Below are positions 13,101 to 22,900 of a stretch of 64,000 bases of DNA, piece after piece (positions within the stretch are counted from its first letter, which is position 1; each line of letters starts with the position of its first letter). The stretch covers positions 27,676,651 to 27,740,650 of the forward strand of contig OX387603.1 of the NCBI GenBank assembly GCA_947568835.1, read 5' to 3'. The translations under genes and the position numbers were made by a program. The DNA comes from Protonemura montana (taxonomy: Eukaryota > Arthropoda > Insecta > Plecoptera > Nemouridae). Under the pieces are notes generated by a model. The model was given only the letters and a program-made list of their open reading frames with translations. It did no database searches and had not been told where the DNA came from.

Positions 13101-14241
13101 AGGTCAGGAACAGCGCAAGCATGAGCACGGTTGTGCTTCTAGGGTGACGTAGCAAAGAAAACATCACAAGTACTTGAAACGGCTCCTAACATAATTTTGC
13201 CGAAAGTTAAGATCCACTAAAGTACTTATTCCCAGTTGAAGTAAACCAGTTTATTATCTAGATAATAATGACAGAGCACCACCATCAAACACCATGATCC
13301 ACCATGATCCATTAAATGTCCAGCACAATAGACAAATGTCAGTTTGCAAGTAAGTAGCTTATGCCAAATTATGATGGCTTTAATCCTGACAAGTAAGTGT
13401 AGATGCAGGCGTGAGTGCATAAAAACAATCATTCAGTATAGTTCTGACTTGCAAAAATTGACAGCACAAATTAGTCTTAGCATGTACCTGGGTCGTTCCG
13501 TTTTGGGCTTTCCTGCTTGGGCAGGCGAAGATTTTCTCCGCACACTTCCAAATGCAGCGAGGAAAAAGAGACAAATAGCAAAAAAAAGACCACATTGCAT
13601 TTGGTGCCGAAGTTTATAAAATCTAGAGCTTCGAAAGCAATATTTAGCCATGACTCACGTGGTTGGTTCTGTTTTTCGACGAGTCCCACTGATCCAAAAA
13701 TAGCAGCATAATGGTCGACAACATTTAAATTAGCGACAGGCTCGACCGTCAAAAGACGTGCAAAGCGGATCAGAGATTCAAATGGTTAAGCTAATAGCTT
13801 TTACTGACCCAGGAAGTCGAGATCTCTTTGGTTCTGCCGAGTCAGGAGTAGATGCAACCGATTCGATAGCATTTCCTGCCTCGTCCAATAGAGTTAGCTG
13901 GCTCTGTCGCACAAACATCCCTTCATTCTCGCCACATGAAAAGTAAACCTTCCCTTTAAGAGAAATAAACAGAAGAAAATAACAATGTAAGTGTCAGATG
14001 GTAATGATTAATAACTCATTCAACATTTGGTGTGATCAGATCGATATAAATTAATGGTCAATTCCTCTTATCGATAACCCATGAACTTACCCTGGACGGT
14101 GCCATTGTTTTTTCCTTTAGGCTCATCAAGTACGATACCAATCCATTTGCCCGTGGCGAAGCCCGTTAGTCCGACAAATGCCACTGATCCCCGGAGACCC
14201 TTCTCAGTTAGCTCGACCCTCTGACCTACCCGCAGTGACAT
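1192..14241 (-). CDS. DCTN1: Dynactin subunit 1 (p150Glued), 5' 725 codons, 3' part off the left edge
   Basis: Largest dynactin subunit; it tethers dynein cargo complexes to microtubules. Coding exons (minus strand, in order): 14241-14091, 13953-13809, 13075-12985, 12843-12660, 11865-11621, 10715-10540, 10131-9972, 7620-7414, 6890-6723, 6323-6171, 4621-4451, 2473-2336, 1377-1192. All join in phase to 725 codons. Residues 1-72 form the CAP-Gly domain (GKNNG at 43-47, EGMFVR at 61-66). A Ser/Thr/Arg-rich linker follows to ~130, including [12 protein letters not shown]. Residues ~165-510 are long coiled coil with [13 protein letters not shown] and [11 protein letters not shown] typical of p150, and the dynactin p150 family region starts at ~510. 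The start ATG lies 2 nt after an AG acceptor, so a 5' non-coding exon lies upstream. Intron 7 uses a GC donor. The last ~500 residues of a normal p150 are beyond position 1. Confidence 0.95.
2713..4093. mobile_element. Complete non-autonomous hAT-like element, copy B
   Basis: Terminal inverted repeats: the left end reads TAGAGCCACGATTATATGG, and the reverse complement of the right end reads TAGAGCCAAGATTTTACGG. The element is flanked by an exact 8-bp target duplication ACAATTAC at 2705-2712 and 4094-4101. An 8-bp duplication with a TAGA-type end is the hAT signature. The right ~690 bp is shared with copy A at 1-733, with an internal deletion near 3602. The left 200 bp holds several short CGCGAAATC-type palindromes. 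No intact transposase frame is present. It lies in the dynactin intron between exons 11 and 12. Confidence 0.85.
4231..4320 (+). repeat. tRNA-derived SINE head
   Basis: Contains a good A box (TAGCTCAGCTGG, 4238-4249) and a decayed B box (GGTTAATATCC, 4281-4291) at tRNA-like spacing. The acceptor ends do not pair and no proper anticodon loop forms. It is therefore read as a SINE promoter region, not a tRNA gene. It lies in a dynactin intron. Confidence 0.55.
5355..6111 (+). repeat. 41-bp minisatellite (about 14 units) with shared flank
   Basis: Tandem array from about 5508 to 6111 of a 41-bp unit with core GAGATCAGCTGGCTGGATCC. Units differ by single substitutions. The same unit and the same ~150-bp left flank recur at 22430-23093, so the minisatellite is an internal part of a dispersed element. 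It ends ~60 bp from dynactin exon 10 (6171-6323). Confidence 0.9.
7994..9944 (+). repeat. 38-bp minisatellite, about 51 units
   Basis: Near-perfect tandem array of a 38-bp unit with core ATTGCTATGTCAATTGTGGG followed by TAGACCCTCAGGGGAACT. A few units are truncated (GTGGGGAACT junctions at about 8317, 9108 and 9931) or carry small insertions (8420-8427). Recurrent unit variants (GGACAC, GTTGG, CTCGGG) occur in blocks, as expected from unequal exchange. It fills most of dynactin intron 7 and ends ~28 bp from the 5' splice site of the exon at 9972-10131. Confidence 0.97.
11043..11482. mobile_element. MITE-like interspersed element, copy 1
   Basis: One of three copies (others 44593-45071 and 59598-60073) sharing internal landmarks such as TTTAGCAGCCGTCACTA and GGAGGTCARAGTAAG. 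The ends form imperfect inverted repeats based on GATTTCACCAA. There is no coding capacity. Target duplications were not clear, so the superfamily is open. It lies in a dynactin intron. Confidence 0.65.
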
Positions 14242-14243
14242 TT

Positions 14244-17114
14244 CTGCAAAAAAATGATCATATGCATAACTCATAATACACAGGACCATAAAAATATCAT
14301 TTCAGAGGTTAAAATGAGTGTAATATATCTCAAAGTCGGTTTTATTCACGACTATGAAAATGAGGCACACCCTCATCGACAACCCAGTAATCAACAAATA
14401 TCCCTCAAACTATCAGTAAGAAACAGTTAGGTCTACCAGTTCGGTGAAATGACACACAGATGATTTGATCAGCGTCCCAGCGACTTAATTTCTTTTTATT
14501 TTAGGTATTTGCAATGATACTTTATTCTGCAGCTGTCAAAAGTTCAATTCGCCCATGACGTATAGCAGCCATATTGGTACAGAATCATGCTGCGCGACCT
14601 GCCGAGCGAAAACTGAGCTACGTGCCGTATTTAAAAAGTTGCGGCCGGAAATTTGCTAAACTGCGTTTATTTCTAAAAGAAAGGTAATTGACTTTACATT
14701 ATATTTAATCATTTTTCAGGCACAGCTGATAGAAAGTGATAGCACGTTGCTGGTATATGAACCAGCAACCACCGACTGAGAAAAAAACAATTATCCACAC
14801 ATGGTCAGGAGACAGACGAAGAAGTAAAAAAAAAAACGATCATTAATTCTGCCACATGTGTGGCTCTTAAAAACAAATGCCAGAATTATGTATCGTCTCA
14901 TATGACTTGTGTTTAGTAAATGATATTATATATTTACCATAACAGAGTTATAATAAAATGTTGGCGTCACATTGCTGGCGGGCGAAGTGTAAAGGGTTGA
15001 AGCTTGTGACTGACTGTCATACGATACCACGAGTGTTAAGTTTTTTGATGGGGATGATTAGAAAGAACAAAAACTGCCCCTATATAAGCTTGACAAGTTC
15101 TGACGGGTGTCAAAGTTCAGGCTGGCGGAATGTTTTAAATGAATAACCCTTTCTTCTAGCATAATTATAGTGCTTTTTATAGTGTGAATGCATTTTTCTA
15201 CAGAAATCTTGGTGCGTTCGCTAAATTTCTGTAGCATCGTTTGTGATTAGACCGCTAAAATGCTAAAATACTTATTTTCAGCAAGGAATATCGCTTTCGG
15301 TAGTTATCGCCGAGTTGTTATCGACTTTATGCACTGAAAATGGTTTTGCCGACTTTCGAATAACACTTCCAGAAGAATCTAATTCGATTCCCAATTTCCA
15401 TTAATCAGCATCGATTCTCGCAGACTCCAGAATTGAGACTAATCTGGACCTCGGAAGCAAGAATGGGATCTTCATGCAAAGCCTAACGAAGAAAATCAAA
15501 TTTCTTAGAAATTTTCGAGTTTGCGATTTAAAATGTCCTAATCTAAGCCCACTGGAGGCCAATTGAGACAAGCGAGGCCCTCGTGATACACAATTCCTTC
15601 TCGATGTGACAAAAGATCTCCTGAGTCAAGCTTCGGATTCTTTATTTTCGATTGGAAACCACTTCACGTTACGTTACCTGAACGCGTGTATGTTAGAAAC
15701 TCCGAGCTAATTTGTATCTTCTTCCACGATTGATTTCACATTTGGTAACATTTGGAAATTAAGGGGTGCGCTGTCACGTTTTCGGTAACTTTTCAGACTC
15801 AATTCAGGCACAAAGTTTATGCAAAAGACTTTATTTTAAATAAAAACAACTTTCAATATTTGAAAAAACCACTTACTAGGAGCATGTCATCATAATAATT
15901 GCTAGAAACCCTTTCGCCAAATGTCCAACAAAGTGAAATACTATTCGAAAATGGACCATATACATGGGGGAACCAAAAGAGACAGCCTGCAGTAAGACCA
16001 AGCCCAAGGTTTATATGTACTGTTTATCCCAAGCCTAGCCTCATGAACAGACTCTTGTCAAATGTATATTGATATTGGAGGTTACAAACACGCAAAGCGA
16101 ATCGGACAAATTCAATTCCAGGGTTCGGGACTTGCCAATTCATATCGACGGTATTGTTGGCCGTATGTTTTTCCTGTGGTGACTGCCAACATCGGGAAAA
16201 CATGTCCCCAACACACAACTGCTTTACAATAGAGAAGAAACCAGAAGCAACTGATTGGAGCTGCAAATAAATAACACATTTCTAACTGACAGTGGCAGAT
16301 TTACCATTTGCAACCGGTCAATGATAAGTAACACATTGTTTACTAAATATAAATTCAGTTTGTTTATATTTATGACAAATTACCAAAATTTCTCGGCACC
16401 TGGCAGTAAAAACAGAGAGCAAAACAAAACAAAAGTTGTGTCGTGCGTAGCCTCCCAAGTGGCGTACGCTAACACGTGCACGCTGGTCTCGTGTCTATTC
16501 TCTGCAGGAGACAATTGAAGAGCTGAAAAACTAGACAATCACTGCTACACGCTGCCAGTCTTGCGCTCCGGCTCCACGTAGCAAGAGGGCTGTGCAATGT
16601 CGTTAAAAAATTCAAACTGGCAGACGACAGTAATATATTTTTTAACGTAGATAATTTTTTTTTTTGGTATAAAGATGCTCACTTATTGGATCATATGTCA
16701 GAACACCTGCACATGACAATGTTTAGGTTAGGTTCTGCTGGGTTTACGATATCTTTCTGCATAATTAATTTTAGAGTTTGTGTGCAAGCAAAGCGTACAT
16801 TTTTTGCACGTTTGGTTATAATTGAAAACTGTACCATACCCAACAAACCATATTCTGCACGGTGCATTAGTTAAGTTTCATTTCGTGGGGTCGCTGAACC
16901 TTTTATCCTTTCAACAGGCTCTTTTGTACCACTTCCAGGATTGCCACCCTTACTAGAATAACACTGACAGGTGCACCATAGCAACGTTTATTTTATGTCA
17001 AACACCGCGCCCAATTTAACCTAACAACACATTGCCAAACTTTTTTTGTTTTCAAAAGTACAAAGAGAAAAACGGAATATTTTACAGACCTTAAATCTGA
17101 GAAAAACAAAAATT
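14244..17114. other. Intergenic: dynactin upstream region, no gene seen
   Basis: About 2.9 kb between the dynactin start codon and tRNA-Ala. It should contain the dynactin promoter and a 5' non-coding exon, because an AG acceptor sits just before the ATG, but I could not place either with confidence. A GC-richer stretch near 14560-14660 is a candidate start region. Open frames here are short and show no protein-like composition. Confidence 0.5.
17102..17114 (-). terminator. Pol III terminator of tRNA-Ala
   Basis: Directly after the tRNA 3' end, the minus strand reads two runs of T (TTTTTGTTTTT), the standard RNA polymerase III stop. Confidence 0.7.
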
Positions 17115-17187
17115 TGGAGGTGCCGGGCATTGATCCCGGTACCTCTCACATGCTAAGCGAGCGCTCTACCATCTGAGCTACACCCCC
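17115..17187 (-). tRNA. tRNA-Ala (AGC)
   Basis: Reading the minus strand from 17187, all four tRNA stems form: acceptor GGGGGTG/CACCTCC (one G-T pair), D arm TAGCTCAGATGGTAGAGC, anticodon loop CTTAGCA with anticodon AGC, and a T arm with CCGGG/CCCGG around GATCAAT. There is no intron. It is followed on the minus strand by a T-rich run (17102-17114) that would stop RNA polymerase III. Sequence and folding match animal cytosolic tRNA-Ala. Confidence 0.95.
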
Positions 17188-17441
17188 AATGAGTACATAG
17201 CAATAAAATAAGTAATTTGAACTTGCATAAAACTAATTGGTGATCTAGATTTTGTCGGACCTGTTCGCCTCTGGGCGTTGGCCGCGGTACTTTCTCTGCG
17301 TCAACAACGTAACGTCTCGACCAAGTGTCGCAGAAAGTGCCACTCTGAGCTACCATTCATGCAGACTTGTACCTAGGAGGACAGAGGTCAAAGATGTAAC
17401 ACTCCAAGAAGAAGAGAGTTTTGACTTTAAATTTAGTTATC

Positions 17442-18345
17442 GATTGATTTGTGGTGTTTAACGACGCATTGTTATCAAAACGGATCATTTGGAACTGGTT
17501 TAACGGAGGCGGTGAATGATCGGGTGATAAGAAGGGACCTAAACCAATGATATGTCAATAAAGCCTAGCCTAAAAGGGTGGAGAGAAAACCCGGTGCTGT
17601 TATGTAGTCATCCCAAAGGGACCACCGGCTTAACGTCCCTTCCGAAGGACGGTTCAACGCAAACAACAGGATTATTTCACAAATCCATGCTGTTGAGAGG
17701 TTGATAAGCAAGGCGAGTGAAGATGCTTTACTAACTTTCATCCCTCCAACCTCTCTCCCGAACAGAACTGGTCATGTGTATGATGGTCACCCATCCAATA
17801 CCTGACCCAGCGCAGTGTTGCTTAACTTCGGTGATCTCACGAGGACCAATGTTTCCAACACGACAAACAGTTCGGTGGTCACCCATCCAATACCTGACTC
17901 AGCGCAGTATTGCTTAACTTCGGTGATCTCACGAGGACCGGTGTTTCCAACACGCCAAACCGTTCGGTGGTCATCCATCCAATACCTGACCCAGCGCAGT
18001 GTTGCTTAACTTCGGTGATCTCACGAGGACCAATGTTTCCAACACGACAAACCGTTCGGTGGTCACCCATCCAATACCTGACCCAGCGCAGTGTTGCTTA
18101 ACTTCGGTGATCTCACGAGGACCGGTGTTTCCAACACGCCAAACCGTTCGGTGGTCATCCATCCAATACCTGACCCAGCGCAGTGTTGCTTAACTTCGGT
18201 GATCTCACGAGGACCAATGTTTCCAACACGACAAACCGTTCGGTAGTCACCCATCCAATACCTGACTCAGCGCAGTGTTGCTTAACTTCGGTGATTTCAC
18301 GATGACCGGTGTTCCCAACACGCCAAACCGTTTGGGTGGTGATAC
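17442..18345 (-). mobile_element. 5S-rRNA-derived SINE, copy 1, with expanded head
   Basis: Read on the minus strand, the element starts with several copies of a 5S-rRNA-like head (AAGTTAAGCAACACTGCGCT, then ATTGGATGGGTGACC). It continues with a ~330-bp body shared with the copies at 33478-34055 and 34858-35520, and ends near a GATTGATT-type tail at 17442. The head keeps the 5S internal promoter parts (A box, intermediate element, C box). This matches the SINE3 type of organisation (5S-derived promoter plus unrelated body). Confidence 0.8.
17786..18337 (-). repeat. Six tandem 92-bp 5S-derived units (184-bp higher-order period)
   Basis: CACCCATCCAATACCTGAC or its CATCC variant recurs about every 92 bp (near 17788, 17880, 17972, 18064, 18156, 18248). 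Alternate units carry ACCAATGTTTCCAACACGA or ACCGGTGTTTCCAACACGC, so the true period is a 184-bp dimer. Each unit keeps the 5S internal-promoter core. The first third of 5S rRNA is missing, so these are not functional 5S genes. Confidence 0.85.
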
Positions 18346-18394
18346 CATATAGTTTAGAACAAAAATAATCTTCACCAACACTCACTTCCACTGT

Positions 18395-18505
18395 GAATCC
18401 CTTCTAGGCTAGGTAAGGTTCATCATTCACCGATGCCATTAGGCCAGTGCTACAGGGATTATTGTCAAAATAGTGCGTCGTTACACCAGAAATCAATTAA
18501 ACCAA
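18395..18505 (+). repeat. 5S-SINE tail fragment, opposite orientation
   Basis: Matches the 3' part of the SINE body as seen at 33945-34050 (TAGGCTAGGTAAGGTTCATC, GCCATTAGGCCAGTGC). It lies just beyond copy 1 in the opposite orientation, so two insertions or a rearrangement have met here. Confidence 0.6.
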
Positions 18506-19640
18506 CCATGTTTTGGAGGTCAGGAGGGGGTTATGTCCTGGCTTACAGGTTTCTACCTCCACGTCCATGAGACCATCATCATTCTTGTAGCAATGTCCTT
18601 CCTTGCAAGTTAGTGCTCGAAGCACATGGCCGAATGATGCTGGCCCGGGCTCGGTGGTGTTGGACAGGAGCAATCCGTGGGACCGACCACCTTCATGTCA
18701 CACTCTTCACCTACATCATTACCACCCTGTTTTTCACCAACTTCGCTACTCCATCAACCACATCATTTACACCAACCCTTTCTGAGGAGGCCTATGTGAC
18801 CACGTGTGCTTCTTTGCAACAATCAAACGATCAATCAAATTTGAAAGAACTGATTTGACAACTCTTAAAACGCAGATTTGCGCCAAAATAGAAATCCAGC
18901 TGATGCAATGGATGATGGATTTAATCTCGACTGCAAACTGCAAATATGATTGTATTATGAACAACAACCTGGCCCTTTTTGGCTGCATCTCAAAAACAAA
19001 GAAGAAAAAAAAGATGGAAATTGAACACTTGACAAGTTTGTTTTTGCCACGACTTCATTAAGATCGTCCTCATCTCGGCAGCTGTCTTGAAACTGTCACT
19101 GCACATTAATTACATCTGATCATAAAAACAAACGCATCTCGAGCGAACGAATCTCGGGCTGAAGATCACACATGTCTGCTCTTGTCGCTGATTGGCTGCC
19201 GTCTTGGGCCGCAAGAGACGGTAACATTTCTCTAGTTTTTAACTCCGCTCGTTATTTTCGTTGCCGGCTTTTCTTCGAGTCGCTCAGTTGTTCGTGGGTC
19301 GCCGTGTCGAGCAATTGTGTTCGAGTTCGTGCAAAGTTTGCATCTTTTCATTCAATTTTACTGTCAAGTGAACAGCGTTGTCGGATATCAGTTTTGGTGC
19401 TAAAAAAACTGCATTTCTTTGCCGATTGTGTGCAGTGATAGTGAAGTTTTTAAATTATGATACAGTTTTGTTTTTTGTAATTTTTTTTTTTCGTTTGTGT
19501 CTTACATCCACTTTTTCATCTAAAAAATCAGGTAATTTTATGACTGGTATATTTAGGTATGTGACTGTCTATCGATTGTGCTTGGATGTTGAAATATTTA
19601 AGTGTGAGCTGTAAAGCAATTGTTTATTTTCATGTTTTTC
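18506..19640 (+). promoter_or_regulatory. Presumed promoter / 5' UTR region of the GLIS gene
   Basis: No coding frame is supported. From ~19150 to 19440 the DNA becomes GC-richer. It contains CGCTCAGTTG at 19281, a match to the arthropod initiator TCAGT, followed by CG-rich sequence that looks like a 5' leader. The first coding exon (ATG 19916) follows an AG acceptor, so at least one upstream non-coding exon is expected. The start site is a guess from composition and the initiator motif. Confidence 0.35.
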
Positions 19641-19915
19641 ATGGTTTTCACTCCAATCTGGAGCAAATAATTCCTTTTGAAAGATCAACAAAAAAAATCC
19701 CATCGATGCCTTTGCGTCAAAAGCCGCATTGATGCTCAACCCTTCCTATAATGTTGCAACCCCAACAATCTCTCTCAAATCAGCGGTAATATCATGCTTT
19801 AAACACTGGCAGTCCAAGATTTTCAAACCAATTGTTAAACAACTTTTCAAGCAGCGCACTCTAGCTTCCAGAACGAGGTCTGGTTCATCAAGACGCTCTC
19901 CATGTTCCAGCCGTC

Positions 19916-22900
19916 ATGCACTTGGAGGCAATGATCGGCCCGAACGCCACCCCGTTCGACGCGTTCCACCTCCACGACGGCCACCTCTACGAGTCGTGCA
20001 AAGCAGAACCAGTGTACGACAGCTACCATCAAGCTGAAGACTCGTCCCTGGCCGGAGTCATTCAATTGTCGCTGTCCTCTGCAGATATGATCGCTCAGGA
20101 TGACGTCTTCCTCTTGCCGTTGACCAGTGAAGGCTACCTGGATTACAGGTACAAGGATGTCTTTGTCTTAGAATGTTACCCTTTGATTGATTGTGGGCGG
20201 TATTCGTGCGGAACATAGGAACAACAACTCTCGTTCTATCAGGACTTATGAATGTTGAAGAAGTTAAGCAACACCACGCTAAATCAGGCATTGGATGGGT
20301 GACCGGGGGAGGATTTATTGAAGTTATAAACAAAATTACAGGAGGAGAAATCGATAATTGATGTGAGTGCATCAGACTCATCAACCTCACAAGAACACTA
20401 ATGTAGACTCATGTCTACTTGATGTAAACTTAGCACTTGTTTTAACAAAAACTATTTCAACTGGGTTTTGAATGCTAAGTGAAGAACAGCTAAATTTCCC
20501 AACGTTTCGTAACTTGTACTCGTTACTTCTTCAATGGTTTGAGCAGTCCTGACAATTTTCTGATAACAAAAGAACCACATAAAATTATAACAATTAATTT
20601 GATAACAATTATATCGATAGCTACAACAATTAATGGATGATGAAGAAAGTGCATATAGATTACGTGGCTGGGTTTACCCTCCAACCCGATTGATTTTTAG
20701 CCTCAACAACTCATAAATATCAGCAAGTTACAATAAATTAATCTGCAAACAGCACATACTGTGCCACAGACATTCAGCGCCGAGGCGTTCAGAGTACTTC
20801 AGAGTAACAATATCATGATCCCTGCTCGTCTGTCATCAGCGACGTCCCTACCTACCACACCGAGCCGTACCCCGAGGTCGACCCCAGCCGCACTCTGCCC
20901 CCGATCGACGTCCTGCCAAGATCTACCGGCAGCTTTCAACGGGTGGACGTCGAAGAGTACACACCCGCTAAGAGGACTGCGTCCAGAGGCCGACGGGGGG
21001 CGTCGAGAGCGTCGCCGTTTGGAGGCGACTTCTCGAGCTTGATTCGCAACTCGCACTCTAGTCTATACCAGTTTGGAAGCCCTCAGGTTGGTACATCTAT
21101 TGCCATCCAGTTCCTTGATGGACACTTTGAGGAGCACGCTCTTAGCCTCCGTTGCGGATGGATTCACTTCTTCGTTGGCTTGTTTTGACACATGGTTCTG
21201 CGTTAGATTTAAAATTTCAGCCTAAGAACTGCCGTGGAAATGATCAAAATGATCGGCACACGATTTTCACCCATTAGAGATAATATTCAGGAGAGCTGTG
21301 CATGCCAGCAGTCGTTAATTCTGGTCCTTAAAACACTATAATAGACCCGTTTATAACTGGGAGAGACCCAAAACAGAGGAAAATAGATCAAGACTAAGCG
21401 GTGGCCGGACCATTATGCCAATTCCCTTTAAAACTTTTTCATCGACAACCGAACAATTTCCACAACCCAAAGCCGCATTTCCCTAATGAGTGCGTCGTCA
21501 AACGTCTCTCACCACGATCTTCCTGGTTTCTGCAGGAGACTCCTGGAGGCTATGGCCACGTCATCCATGAGCGACTGCCGAGCTTCGGGATTTTCCCACA
21601 CGAGCAGCACGAGTCGCCACTGCTATCGACCAATCAGGTCGTCATGCCGCAGCACGAGAGCGAAATGCTGGCCGCCATCTTGGCCCAGACATCTCGCAAT
21701 GCGCATGTCAACGACAATGACATCGCGATGTCACATCAGCAGCAGGTTTACCAATTGCTGGATGAGCCGAACGATGAGGACGACTTAGGTGAGATTCATT
21801 AAAAATACGGTCTTGAGACCTCGTTTTAATTCCCGGTTATCATATGGGAGTTCCCTCTGCCGGATCCTGTTGATATTGCTATTAAAACGTATGTTAATAA
21901 AGCTATAGTTATCAATGGTCACCCATCCAATACTTTACATGCATAATATACAGATGTACAATACTTGGATGGGGTAATGCACCAATCCTTAATGGAACTG
22001 CATTCTAACCCATCATATAAAGGACAAAAAAGATCAATTCACATTTGCATCAACTTGTACGACATCAAAAGTAGGTGACCAGTGAACGCAAGTGTAACCT
22101 CCGAGCCTGCCACCAGGTGTCGCCGAGTGCCGATGGACCGACTGCAGCGCTCGCTGTGGCGACCAGGAGAGTCTCGTGCGCCACATCGAGAAGGCGCACG
22201 TGGAGCCGCGCAGAGGCGGCGATGAGTTCGCGTGCCTGTGGACAGGGTGCGCCAGGCGTGCGCGTCCCTTCAACGCACGCTACAAACTGCTAATACACAT
22301 GCGCGTCCACAGCGGCGAGAAACCCAACAAGTGTCCGGTGAGTGGAACACCAATAGGCGCGATGAAAGCGTTCGTTTGTTTTGTTGGCTGCACAGGGAAG
22401 ATTATGAACCAGTTCAGACTTTGAATCCAAGGCCGCCATCTTGAGAGACCCTGATTTTGAGTTCGCTCAAAGAGCTCATGCTAATTTAAGTGTTTTCATC
22501 GGCAGCTTTCGTGGTTTTCACTACTTCAATGGCCAAAATTTACTGAAAATTTGTTACAAGAACTCTAAAATTTGCTTAGAAATCATAGGGATGCTTTGCA
22601 TTTAGGGAATCCTACCTGGTACCTGACTTCAATTTAGATCAGCTGGCTGGATCCTATGCTGTTTCCAGGTTATTTGAGATCAGCTGGCTGGATCATATGC
22701 TCTATCCAGGTTATTTGAGATCAGCTGGCTGGATCCTATGCTCTATCCAGGTTATTTGAGATCAGCTGGCTGGATCCTATGCTCTATCCAGGTTATTTGA
22801 GATCAGCTGGCTGGATCCTATGCTCTATCCAGGTTATTTGAGATCAGCTGGCTGGATCCTATGCTCTATCCAGGTTATTTGAGATCAGCTGGCTGGATCC

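Noticed and set aside
13344-13752. Cluster of overlapping 60-90 codon frames on both strands upstream of dynactin exon 3
   Set aside because: They lie in an intron, do not fit phase with neighbouring exons and show no protein-like pattern.
17153-17356. 67-codon frame ending GCSSDGRALA
   Set aside because: It is the tRNA-Ala gene translated; such frames are common artefacts.
17786-18337. Functional 5S rRNA gene cluster
   Set aside because: The units lack the first third of 5S rRNA and carry foreign linkers; they are SINE-head repeats.
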